NCBI GenBank assembly: GCA_046596415.1
Contig: JBKJML010000264.1
Coordinates: forward strand, 1-11,161
Direction: 5' to 3'
DNA from: JBKJML01 sp046596415
GTDB lineage: Bacteria; Actinomycetota; Thermoleophilia; Gaiellales; Gaiellaceae
DNA length: 11,161 nucleotides
Below are positions 1-6,084 of the stretch, piece after piece. The position numbers and the translations under genes were made by a program. Numbering within the stretch: the stretch's first letter is position 1; each line of letters begins with the position of its first letter. The notes below the pieces were generated by a model. That model was not told the DNA's origin. It made no database searches and worked only from the letters and a program-made list of their open reading frames with translations.

Positions 1-55
1 CCTCCTCGTCGTAGAGGGTGACGACGACCGAGAGGTCGGGCGCGGCGTCTTGCAT
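1..55 (-). CDS. Family 2 glycosyltransferase, N-terminal fragment (runs off the left edge)
   Basis: Reading the minus strand from an ATG at 55 gives MQDAAPDLSVVVTLYDEE before the window ends. The S-V-V-V-T-L-Y-D-E-E stretch fits the first beta strand of GT-A fold family 2 glycosyltransferases, whose usual form is SVVVPVYNEE and which begins the nucleotide-sugar-binding domain. Such enzymes transfer a sugar from a nucleotide donor to a lipid, protein or growing glycan, normally at the cytoplasmic face of the membrane. Only 18 residues are present, so subfamily, catalytic DXD and any membrane segments cannot be seen. A possible minus-strand -10 box, TGTAAT (94-89), lies upstream; I see no clear Shine-Dalgarno. 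The gene diverges from the DUF402 pair. Its sugar-transfer role would suit the amino-sugar genes further right, but about 6 kb of unrelated genes separates them. Confidence 0.62.
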   Translation of the reverse strand, partial: MQDAAPDLSVVVTLYDEE

Positions 56-88
56 CGGAAGGACGTCGGCCGTCTGCAGGGGGGAAAG

Positions 89-96
89 ATTACAGT
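89..96. promoter_or_regulatory. Overlapping divergent -10 boxes between glycosyltransferase and DUF402 genes
   Basis: On the plus strand TACAGT (91-96) fits the TANNNT -10 pattern and ends 7 nt before the GTG at 104, which suits a leaderless transcript beginning at that codon. On the minus strand TGTAAT (94-89) matches TATAAT at 5 of 6 positions and would serve the glycosyltransferase starting at 55. The two boxes overlap, so polymerase could probably not occupy both at once. I see no convincing -35 for either. This is inferred from sequence pattern only. Confidence 0.4.
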
Positions 97-103
97 CGCG
101 TCC

Positions 104-691
104 GTGCGCTGGCAGCCGGGAGACGCGATCGTGCGACGCGAGGTGTGGCACGGCCGCCCGACCGGTGCGTGGGGCGGCACGGTGGTCGCCGACGAGGACG
201 ATCTGCTCGTGCTCTACATGCCCGGCGGCAGTCCCCTCGACTTCACCCGCGACTTCTTCGGCGGGCCGCACCCATGGAGCCACAACGACCGCTGGCAGGG
301 CCACGGTGTCCTCCACCTTCAGCGTCCGGGCGAGATGCATGCGATCTGGGTCTTCTGGCACGGGCCGAAGCGCGAGTTCACCGGTTGGTACGTGAACCTC
401 CAGGAGCCGTTCCGGCGCACGGCGCTCGGCATCGACACGCAGGATCTCGAGCTCGACATCGTGATCGCGCTCGACGGCACGTGGAGCTTCAAGGACGACG
501 AGCAGCTGGAGCCCTGGATCGAGCGCGGACGGTGGACTCCCGAGGAGATTGCCGAGATCCGGGCGGAGGGCGCTCGCATCGGCGCCCAGCTCGACGCGGG
601 CCGCCGTTGGTGGAGCGAGGAGTGGGCCGCGTGGGAGCCCGACCCGTCGTGGCCGACGCCGACCCTGCCGGAGGGCTGGAATGTGGCCTAG
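104..691 (+). CDS. DUF402 family protein (FomD/Ntdp-like), first copy
   Basis: This 195-residue protein belongs to the DUF402 family, whose studied members (Streptomyces FomD, staphylococcal nucleoside di-/triphosphatase) are metal-dependent hydrolases of nucleotide phosphoanhydride-type bonds. The diagnostic core is visible: WYVNLQ at about 95-100, then an acid-rich segment with D111, D114 and D118 followed by KDDE at 130-133, which in the family contributes metal ligands. A tryptophan-rich tail (WWSEEW, then WEPDPSWP) closes the protein. I chose GTG 104 because the DUF402 fold starts at the following RWQPGD and a TACAGT box lies just upstream. A TTG at 50 is in frame but would overlap the divergent glycosyltransferase start. 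The stop overlaps the start of a second DUF402 gene by 11 nt, implying co-translation. The substrate cannot be told from sequence. Confidence 0.8.
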   Translation: MRWQPGDAIVRREVWHGRPTGAWGGTVVADEDDLLVLYMPGGSPLDFTRDFFGGPHPWSHNDRWQGHGVLHLQRPGEMHAIWVFWHGPKREFTGWYVNLQEPFRRTALGIDTQDLELDIVIALDGTWSFKDDEQLEPWIERGRWTPEEIAEIRAEGARIGAQLDAGRRWWSEEWAAWEPDPSWPTPTLPEGWNVA

Positions 692-1295
692 TGGGACACC
701 GATCGCGCTCCGGCACCTGAGTCGCGGTCGCCCGTCACATGTGTGGCCCGTGACCGTGGTCGAGGATTCCGCCGACCACGTCGCACTTCTCATCGCCAAC
801 GGCACCCCGACCCGACGGAGGTCGCACCCTGGCGGTGCGCAGCTGGATCGTCACCTTCCGTACGCGGAGCGATACGTGCTGCCGTGGGAGCTCGGCGACG
901 GTCACTGGTTCGGCAGCTCGTGCCTTCAGCTCCAGCGGCCGGGCGAGCCGCGCTCGTGGTCGCGCTGGCTGGACGGCGGCGGCTGGTACGTGAACCTCCA
1001 GTCGCCGCTCCAGCGCACGCGGATCGGCTTCGACACGGTCGACCACGTGCTCGACCTCGTCGTCGAGCCTGATGGATCGTGGCGCTGGAAGGACGAGGAC
1101 GAGTTTGCCGACGCGCTCCGGATCGGCGCGCTGAGCGCCGAGGAGGGCACTGCGATCCGACGTGCGGGCGAGGAGGCGGTGAGGGCGATCGAGGCGCGCG
1201 CGTGGCCGCTCGACGCCGGTTGGGAGGCGTGGCAACCGGATCCGTCGTGGCCAGTGCCGGGGCTCGACTCGGCCTGGGAGCGCGAGCCCGTGTAA
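681..1295 (+). CDS. DUF402 family protein (FomD/Ntdp-like), second copy
   Basis: This 204-residue protein is a second, divergent DUF402 member. It carries WYVNLQ at 102-107, the acidic cluster D118, D121 and D125, and KDEDEF at 137-142, then an alpha-helical segment and the same WEAWQPDPSWP tail seen in its neighbour. The middle differs: residues 41-75 hold a basic stretch (TPTRRRSHP) and an ERYVLPWELGDG segment where the first copy has a DFFGGPHPW-type loop. The ATG at 681 lies inside the last codons of the upstream gene and gives a family-like length. The same frame is open further upstream, but that part reads as arginine-rich out-of-frame sequence. The function is probably hydrolysis of a nucleotide or nucleotidyl conjugate. 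Whether the two copies form a heterodimer or differ in substrate is unknown. Confidence 0.78.
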   Translation: MWPSGTPIALRHLSRGRPSHVWPVTVVEDSADHVALLIANGTPTRRRSHPGGAQLDRHLPYAERYVLPWELGDGHWFGSSCLQLQRPGEPRSWSRWLDGGGWYVNLQSPLQRTRIGFDTVDHVLDLVVEPDGSWRWKDEDEFADALRIGALSAEEGTAIRRAGEEAVRAIEARAWPLDAGWEAWQPDPSWPVPGLDSAWEREPV

Positions 1296-1320
1296 AGCGA
1301 GCCCTGTCCACACAGGCCAC

Positions 1321-1349
1321 TTGCGCCCGACTGCCGCCAGAGTGATAAT
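1321..1349 (+). promoter_or_regulatory. Promoter of the vapBC-type operon
   Basis: TTGCGC (1321-1326) and GATAAT (1344-1349) are separated by 17 nt. The -10 matches TATAAT at 5 of 6 positions; the -35 keeps only the TTG of TTGACA. The predicted transcription start, near 1356, falls inside the inverted repeat that follows, and the leader to the ATG at 1378 would be about 22 nt. Confidence 0.55.
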
Positions 1350-1369
1350 TCTTACTTGCAGAAGTAAGA
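1350..1369. promoter_or_regulatory. Inverted-repeat operator upstream of antitoxin gene
   Basis: TCTTACTTGCAGAAGTAAGA is a perfect inverted repeat with 8-nt arms around a GCAG spacer. It abuts the -10 box and covers the predicted transcription start. VapB/MazE-type antitoxins commonly bind such palindromes, alone or with their toxin, to repress their own operon. Assigning this site to the adjacent antitoxin is inference from position and symmetry. Confidence 0.6.
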
Positions 1370-1377
1370 CTGGCTCG

Positions 1378-1602
1378 ATGCGACTGACCTCCAAAGGACA
1401 GGTGACGATCCCGATCGCGATCCGCGAGCGGCTCGGCCTGTGGCCGGGCACCCAGGTCGAGTTCGGGATCGAGGACGACGCCGTCACGATCCGCAAGGCA
1501 ACCAACGGTGCCGGGCGCGGACGGCAGCTCGTCGAGCGCCTGCGCGGCCGGGCGACCGCGACGCTGACGACCGACGAGATCATGGCTCTGACACGTGACT
1601 AG
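1378..1602 (+). CDS. vapB: AbrB/MazE/SpoVT-fold antitoxin (VapB-type)
   Basis: This 74-residue protein opens with MRLTSKGQVTIPIAIRERLG, the hallmark of the swapped-hairpin AbrB fold (TSKGQVTIP at 4-12). It continues through a beta strand (TQVEFGIEDDAVTIRK) typical of SpoVT/AbrB antitoxins. The basic, less ordered C-terminal half (about residues 45-74, ending in TTDEIMALTRD) is where VapB proteins usually grip the toxin. The N-terminal domain dimerises to bind DNA and the C-terminal tail neutralises the PIN-domain ribonuclease encoded next. The ATG at 1378 is chosen because homology begins exactly there; a TTG upstream in frame lies in the promoter. The toxin start overlaps its last 8 nt, the usual translational coupling of such pairs. 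Self-repression through the palindrome just upstream is likely. Confidence 0.87.
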   Translation: MRLTSKGQVTIPIAIRERLGLWPGTQVEFGIEDDAVTIRKATNGAGRGRQLVERLRGRATATLTTDEIMALTRD

Positions 1603-2005
1603 CACCGTCCTCGTCGACTCAAACGTTCTGCTCGACGTCCTCACCGCCGACCCCCTCTGGGGAGAGTGGTCGGCGACGGCCCTCGCCGCAGCGGCCGACG
1701 GGAGCGCGCTGGCGATCAACCAGCTCGTCTACGCCGAGGTGTCAATCGGCTTCGAGCGGATCGAGGAGCTCGACGACGCTCTCCCGGCCGACACCTTCCT
1801 GCGCCTACCGTTGCCCTGGCCTGCCGCGTTCCTCGCCGGCAAATGCTTCCTCGCGTACCGACGGGCGGGGGGCGACCGGCGCTCACCGCTGCCAGACTTC
1901 TACATCGGCGCTCACGCAGCGATCGCCGGCATGCCCCTGCTGACGCGGGACGCCGCGCGCTACAGGACGTACCTGCCGAAGCTGCGTCTGATCACGCCGG
2001 GCTAG
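1595..2005 (+). CDS. vapC: PIN-domain toxin (VapC-type ribonuclease)
   Basis: This 136-residue protein is a single PIN domain of normal VapC length. The four acidic residues expected to hold Mg2+ or Mn2+ are present: D8 in VLVDSNVLLDV, E48 in YAEVSIG, D101 in LPDFYIGAHA and D119 in TRDAARY. The family cleaves specific RNAs, often tRNA or the rRNA sarcin-ricin loop, when free of antitoxin; the target here cannot be predicted. The GTG at 1595 overlaps the antitoxin gene by 8 nt. The ending RDAARYRTYLPKLRLITP is a usual PIN C terminus, so the gene appears intact and all catalytic residues are kept. Its stop codon lies within a CTAG that also encodes the stop of the converging MMPL gene. The pair could be a stability module or a stress regulator. 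Confidence 0.9.
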   Translation: MTSTVLVDSNVLLDVLTADPLWGEWSATALAAAADGSALAINQLVYAEVSIGFERIEELDDALPADTFLRLPLPWPAAFLAGKCFLAYRRAGGDRRSPLPDFYIGAHAAIAGMPLLTRDAARYRTYLPKLRLITPG

Positions 2006-4008
2006 CGGGGTCGCCGTAGCGTCGGTGCCCACCAGTTCCAGTCGCCGAGGAGTGCCATCAGGCTGGGGACGAGCAGGGCGCGCACGAGCGTCGCGTCGAG
2101 GAAGACGGCAATGCCGGTGCCGACGGCGAGCTCCTTGATGAAGACGATCCGTGAAGTCGCGAAGGCGCCGATCGCGACGCAGAAGAGCAGCATCGCTGCG
2201 GTGACGATCCGCCCGGTGCGCTCGACCCCGAGCGCGACCGCCTCACGGTTCGTCTCACCCGCATCGTGCGCCTCCTTGATCCGCGAGAGCAGGAAGACGC
2301 CGTAGTCGGTGGCGAGCCCGAATGCGAGCGCGAAGAGGAGGATTGGCTGCGTCGACTCGAGTGCCCCCTGGCTCTCGAAGCCGAGCAACCCCTCGAGGTG
2401 GCCGTCCTGGAAGATCAGCACGAGCGCCCCGAACGCCGCCGAGAGCGTCAGCAGGTTGAGGAGCAGCGCCTTGAGCGGCAGCAGGACGGAGCGCGTGAGC
2501 GCGAAGAGGAGCGCGAGCGTCGTCAGCGCGACAAGGAGGAGCGCAAGCGGGAGGTGAGCCTTCAGCGAGGCCTGCTGGTCGCGGAAGCTCGCGGCGCCGC
2601 CGCCGACGGCGACCGGGAACGGCGGTTCGAGCGCGCGGATCCGCCCCACGAGCCGCTGCGACGACTCGGCGAGCGCCTTCTCACGGCTGATCGCGTCGAC
2701 CCGCCAGAGGTCGCCGCCGACGCGGCGCGGCAGGAGCACCTCCTGGACGTCGGGGAGCGCGCGGAGCCTGGCGACGTAGGCGCGGAGCGCAGCCGGGTCG
2801 GCGGTGCGGGCGGCGACATAGATCGGTGAGAAACGCTGCGGCACCGGCTCGCGGGCGACCGCGTCGGCGACCCGGCGGGCACTCTCGCTGCGGGGGAGCG
2901 CGGTCGCGTCGACGCCGGTGAAGCGGATGCCGAGAAACGGGAGCCCGAGCAGGATCAGGAGCGTCGCGCTGAGGGCCGCGACGGGTGCCGGCCTGCGCAT
3001 CACGAACCGCGAGAGCCGGTACCAGCCACCGCGTTCGGCGGGCCGCTGCCACCGCGCCGGCGCAAGCGCGTTGACGCGCGTCCCGAGCAGCGCGAGTGCC
3101 GCTGGGAGCGCGACGAGCGCGACCGCTGCCGCCGCAAGCGATACGAGCACGCCGCCGACCCCCATCGACCAGAGGAACCGCTGCGGGAAGACAAGCAGCG
3201 ACGCGAGCGCGGCCGCGACGGTGAGCGCGCTGAAGAGCACTGTCCGCCCCGCGGTCGCGTACGTCCGGCGCAGTGCTTCGAGGCCCGGTCCGTGGCGTTC
3301 GAGCTCCTCGCGGTAGCGGGAGATGACGAAGAGGCTGTAGTCGATCGAGAGCCCGAGGCCGAGGCCGGTGACGAGGTTGAGCGCGAAGATCGAGAGTGGC
3401 GAGACCTCGCTTGCGAGCTGGAGCAGAAAGAACGTCAGCGCAACGGTCGCGCCGCCGACGAGCGGCGGCAGGAGCGCCGCGACGACGCCGCGGAAGACCC
3501 AGAACGAGAGCAGGACGAGGAGCGGGAAGGCGATCAGCTCGGCCCGCTTGAGATCGGCCTGAACCGTGTCGGAGATCTGCGTGCCGGCGACGGCGGGGCC
3601 GCCGAGCTCGAGCCCAGGCAGCGCCCCAAGGTCGTCGAGTAGCTGCTCGGTCGCCTGCTTTCGCTGCTCGTCCCCGAGCGGTCGGAACGAGCCGGCCACG
3701 TACGTTCCGGCGCGGCCCCGGCTGGCGGTAGCGTTCGTGATCGCCGGCGAGGCGCGCAGCACGACGAGCGCGCGGCGGGCGGCAGCGGGCGAACCGAGGG
3801 CGATGATCCCGACGTCGGGATCGACTCCGGCCGCAGCCTGAAGCTCGTCGCCCGCCCGCACCGACTCGGCGCCCGGGTCCTTGAAGTTCGCGCCCGGGCT
3901 CGTCTGCATCCGGTCCGCGACGCCGCGACCCAAGAAGCCCGCGAGCGCGGCGAGCGCCAGCGTCGCCGCCAGCACCCACCGCGCCCGCCGGTGCAGGAGT
4001 GAGATCAC
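2002..4008 (-). CDS. MMPL family transporter (RND superfamily)
   Basis: This 668-residue integral membrane protein has the duplicated MMPL layout. There is one N-terminal membrane helix (about 11-30), a large extracytoplasmic domain (34-155), a block of helices (about 158-310), then a second helix (341-362), a second external domain (364-483) and a last helix block (486-650). Each half has the Asp-Tyr pair used for proton relay in MmpL-type pumps: GLSIDYSLFVISRYREE (D223, Y224) and GLATDYGVFLLSRIKEA (D568, Y569). Such transporters use proton influx to export lipids, siderophores or drugs. At this length it is shorter than mycobacterial MmpL proteins and closer to YdfJ-like members. The GTG start overlaps the stop of the MFS gene as GTGA, so it should be translated with that pump. 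The substrate is unknown. Confidence 0.9.
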   Translation of the reverse strand: MISLLHRRARWVLAATLALAALAGFLGRGVADRMQTSPGANFKDPGAESVRAGDELQAAAGVDPDVGIIALGSPAAARRALVVLRASPAITNATASRGRAGTYVAGSFRPLGDEQRKQATEQLLDDLGALPGLELGGPAVAGTQISDTVQADLKRAELIAFPLLVLLSFWVFRGVVAALLPPLVGGATVALTFFLLQLASEVSPLSIFALNLVTGLGLGLSIDYSLFVISRYREELERHGPGLEALRRTYATAGRTVLFSALTVAAALASLLVFPQRFLWSMGVGGVLVSLAAAAVALVALPAALALLGTRVNALAPARWQRPAERGGWYRLSRFVMRRPAPVAALSATLLILLGLPFLGIRFTGVDATALPRSESARRVADAVAREPVPQRFSPIYVAARTADPAALRAYVARLRALPDVQEVLLPRRVGGDLWRVDAISREKALAESSQRLVGRIRALEPPFPVAVGGGAASFRDQQASLKAHLPLALLLVALTTLALLFALTRSVLLPLKALLLNLLTLSAAFGALVLIFQDGHLEGLLGFESQGALESTQPILLFALAFGLATDYGVFLLSRIKEAHDAGETNREAVALGVERTGRIVTAAMLLFCVAIGAFATSRIVFIKELAVGTGIAVFLDATLVRALLVPSLMALLGDWNWWAPTLRRPR

Positions 4009-5426
4009 GCGGCCGCAGCCACCGCCTCGACGTCAGCCTCGGCTGCGGCCGGCTGCGCCGGGCGCAGCCGGCCGGGGATCATGAACGCCGCCAGCGAGCC
4101 GAGCCCGACCACGAAGGCGCCGAGCAGGAGCGCGGGGCTCATGCCGTCGGCGAATGCCTGCGCGCTCCCGTAGCCACCCTGCCGGGCGAAGACGGAGGCG
4201 AGCACCGCGACGCCGAAGACACCGCCGAGCTCGCGGATCGCGTTGTTGGCGCCCGAGGCCTGCCCCTCCTCCGCGGGCCGCACCGCCGAGAGGACGACGT
4301 TCGCCGCCGGCGCGAAGAAGAGCGCCATGCCGATGCCGGCGAGCACGAACGGTGTCACAAGAGCGGAGTAGGCGACCTCCGGAGTCGAGACGAGCCCGAG
4401 CCAGGCGAGCGACGCCGCCTGAAGCGCCAGGCCCGTACCGAGGATCAGGCGACCGGGAATCTTGTCCGAGAGGGCGCCGGCGAGCGGGGCGATGAACATC
4501 GGCGCGAGCGTCCACGGCAGGATCCGCAGCCCGGCGCCGAGCGGCGAGTAGCCCTGCACGGTCTGGAAGAACTGCGAGAGCAGGAAGATCGAGCCGAACA
4601 TGCCGAAGAACATGAACAGGGAGGACAGGTTCGCAAGTGCGAACGCTCGGTGACGGAAGAACCGCATCGGCAGCATCGGCGCGGCGCTCCGCAGCTCCCA
4701 GGCGACGAACGCAGCGACCAGTGCGACGCCGAGCACGAGTGAGGCGACGATCTCCGGGCTCGCCCAACCCTGGCCGTTGCCGCGGATGAGACCCCAGACG
4801 ATTCCGAACAGCCCGGCGCTCGCCAGGCCGAGGCCCGGCAGGTCGAGCTTCCCGGCCGGCCCGTGGCTCTCGGTGAGCCGCGAGAGGGCGAGCGGGATCA
4901 GGGCGAGGCCGATCGGCACATTGAGCCAGAAGATCCAGTGCCACGAGAGCCCCTGCACGACCGCGCCGCCGACGACGGGGCCGAACGCGACCGCGAGGCC
5001 GCTGATTCCGCCCCACGCGCCGAGCGCGAGCCCACGCTTCTCCCGCGGCACTGCGGCACTCAGGATCGTGAGCGTCAGCGGCATGACGATCGCGCCGCCG
5101 AGCCCCTGCACGGCTCGGGCGATGTTGAGCGCCTCGACGCTCGGCGCGAGCGCCGCGGCCGCCGAGCCCGCCGTGAAGATGCCGAGCCCGACTGCGAGGA
5201 TCCGCCGGCGACCGAAGCGGTCGCCGAGCGCCGCGCCCGTCATCAGCAGCACGGCGAATGTGAGCGTGTAGGCGTTGACGGTCCACTCGAGGCTCTCGAG
5301 CGACGCGCCGAGGTCGACGCGGAGCACCGGGATCGCCGTCGTGACGACGAGGTTGTCCAGGGTGACCATGAAGAGCGCGACCGAGGTGATCACGAACGTC
5401 CAGAGGGTCTTGTGCCGTGCTGCCAT
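4005..5426 (-). CDS. MFS drug exporter, DHA2 (EmrB/QacA) type
   Basis: This 473-residue membrane protein is a proton-driven exporter of the DHA2 family, which usually has 14 helices. Motif D1 is present as LDNLVVTTAIP (D24), motif A as GDRFGRRRI (69-77) and the export-specific motif C as GPVVGGAVVQ (149-158), followed by SWHWIFWLNVPIG, strongly typical of the family. The C-terminal tail is alanine-rich and poorly conserved. I chose the ATG at 5426 because AGGAG (5440-5436) stands 9 nt upstream; a TTG three codons earlier is also in frame but too close to that ribosome site. The gene follows the TetR gene by 66 nt, with palindromic operator-like sequence in the gap, and overlaps the MMPL gene by 4 nt. 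Export of an antibiotic, fatty acid or cell product is likely, but the substrate cannot be read from sequence. Confidence 0.92.
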   Translation of the reverse strand: MAARHKTLWTFVITSVALFMVTLDNLVVTTAIPVLRVDLGASLESLEWTVNAYTLTFAVLLMTGAALGDRFGRRRILAVGLGIFTAGSAAAALAPSVEALNIARAVQGLGGAIVMPLTLTILSAAVPREKRGLALGAWGGISGLAVAFGPVVGGAVVQGLSWHWIFWLNVPIGLALIPLALSRLTESHGPAGKLDLPGLGLASAGLFGIVWGLIRGNGQGWASPEIVASLVLGVALVAAFVAWELRSAAPMLPMRFFRHRAFALANLSSLFMFFGMFGSIFLLSQFFQTVQGYSPLGAGLRILPWTLAPMFIAPLAGALSDKIPGRLILGTGLALQAASLAWLGLVSTPEVAYSALVTPFVLAGIGMALFFAPAANVVLSAVRPAEEGQASGANNAIRELGGVFGVAVLASVFARQGGYGSAQAFADGMSPALLLGAFVVGLGSLAAFMIPGRLRPAQPAAAEADVEAVAAAA

Positions 5427-5435
5427 TCCGTCCAA

Positions 5436-5440
5436 CTCCT
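5436..5440 (-). promoter_or_regulatory. Ribosome binding site of the MFS exporter gene
   Basis: AGGAG on the minus strand is one of the few clear Shine-Dalgarno sequences in the window. Its 9-nt spacing to the ATG at 5426 decides that start over the TTG at 5435. Confidence 0.75.
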
Positions 5441-5446
5441 TCTGAT

Positions 5447-5465
5447 TTACTAGTAAGTAGTTACT
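5447..5465. promoter_or_regulatory. Probable TetR operator before the MFS-MMPL genes
   Basis: TTACTAGTAAGTAGTTACT contains a perfect 10-nt palindrome (TTACTAGTAA, 5447-5456) and a second inverted pair, AGTAA (5452-5456) with TTACT (5461-5465). It stands out as AT-rich in a GC-rich neighbourhood and lies 20 nt upstream of the MFS start codon. The octamer TAGTTACT (5458-5465) also occurs, on the other strand, in the palindrome at the TetR start (6052-6059). I infer that the adjacent TetR protein binds here to repress the exporters. No clear -10/-35 pair could be assigned. Confidence 0.6.
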
Positions 5466-5492
5466 GTTAAACGAGGTGAAAAAAGGGGCTCG

Positions 5493-6047
5493 TCACTCGG
5501 CCTTCGACGCGCAGCCCTCGAGCAGCCGGTCGGCCCAGGGCGCCGGCTCCTCCTGGACGCGCATCGCCGTCAGCACGTTCAGCAGCATCCCGCCGGCGAA
5601 GAAGCTGCTGATCACCTCGGGCGGCTCGCCGGAGCGCTGCTCGGCGAGCTCGGTGAGGTCACGCCAGACGCGCCGCACGTTGGCACGGATCTCGTCGTCG
5701 TCGCACTCCGTGAAGCACTGGAGCATGAGCAGCAGCCGTTCCCGCTCGGCGATCAGGTCGCTGTAGGTCTCACCCATCGCGTGCAGTGCCTCCGGGCCGG
5801 ACTTGCCGCGGGAGGCGCGTTCGAAGGCCTCGTAGGTCTCCTCCATCTTGCGGCCCGTGACGGCGAGGTACAGCTCCTTCTTCGTCCCGAAGAGGCGGAA
5901 GAGGTACGGCTGCGAGATGCCGGCGGCGCGGGCGATCGCCTCGGTCGAGGCTCCGTGCAGGCCTTTGTGGGCGAACTCGTGCACGGCGACCGCGAGCACG
6001 GCCTCACGGCGCTCGTCGGCGGTGTGACGGGTGGTGGAAACGTTCAT
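5493..6047 (-). CDS. TetR family transcriptional repressor
   Basis: This 184-residue protein is a one-component ligand-sensing repressor of normal TetR length. The N-terminal DNA-binding domain (about 10-60) ends in the signature ASTEAIARAAGISQPYLFRLFGTKKELY, with the recognition helix around 44-53. The remaining helices (about 65-184) form the variable ligand-binding and dimer domain and do not show the ligand. The ATG at 6047 is the first possible start after an in-frame TAG at 6059-6057. It lies almost exactly at the predicted transcription start, so the mRNA is probably leaderless. The exporter genes follow in the same direction and palindromes lie before both the repressor and the exporter. 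The simplest reading is that it represses itself and the pumps until a toxic substrate binds. Confidence 0.92.
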   Translation of the reverse strand: MNVSTTRHTADERREAVLAVAVHEFAHKGLHGASTEAIARAAGISQPYLFRLFGTKKELYLAVTGRKMEETYEAFERASRGKSGPEALHAMGETYSDLIAERERLLLMLQCFTECDDDEIRANVRRVWRDLTELAEQRSGEPPEVISSFFAGGMLLNVLTAMRVQEEPAPWADRLLEGCASKAE

Positions 6048-6060
6048 AGTTAGTAACTAT
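6046..6060. promoter_or_regulatory. Perfect 15-nt palindromic operator at the TetR gene start
   Basis: ATAGTTAGTAACTAT has two perfect 7-nt arms around one central base. It overlaps the -10 box, the predicted transcription start and the first two bases of the TetR start codon, so a bound dimer would block initiation directly. It shares the octamer AGTAACTA with the element before the MFS gene. Autorepression by TetR is the inferred role. Confidence 0.68.
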
Positions 6061-6084
6061 TCACTTCCATCACCTGCTTGTCAA
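6056..6084 (-). promoter_or_regulatory. TetR gene promoter (TTGACA - 17 nt - AATAGT)
   Basis: On the minus strand a perfect consensus -35, TTGACA (6084-6079), is followed after 17 nt by AATAGT (6061-6056), matching TATAAT at 4 of 6 positions. The -35 overlaps the stop codon of the DegT aminotransferase gene (6083-6081). Transcription should start about 6049, only about 2 nt before the TetR ATG. This separates the repressor from the upstream sugar genes even though all read in the same direction. Confidence 0.62.

Noticed and set aside
50..103. Upstream TTG (50) start extending the first DUF402 gene.
   Set aside because: It would overlap the glycosyltransferase start on the other strand, adds residues not expected for the family, and has no ribosome site. 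GTG 104 fits a leaderless start.
1321..1377. TTG at 1321 as start for the antitoxin.
   Set aside because: This codon forms the -35 element and the added residues precede the true AbrB fold; the ATG at 1378 begins precisely at the conserved domain.
4005..5286. Long minus-strand frame within the MFS gene in another phase, and plus-strand frames in 2000-5450.
   Set aside because: They read as Arg/Ala/Glu-rich shadows of the two transporter genes, which have full family motifs.
5466..5492. Possible intrinsic terminator between the TetR and MFS genes (A-run on plus, T-run on minus).
   Set aside because: The minus strand has CCCC then six T, but no stem of useful strength precedes the T-run. Only a 4-bp CGAG/CTCG pairing is visible, around the run itself.
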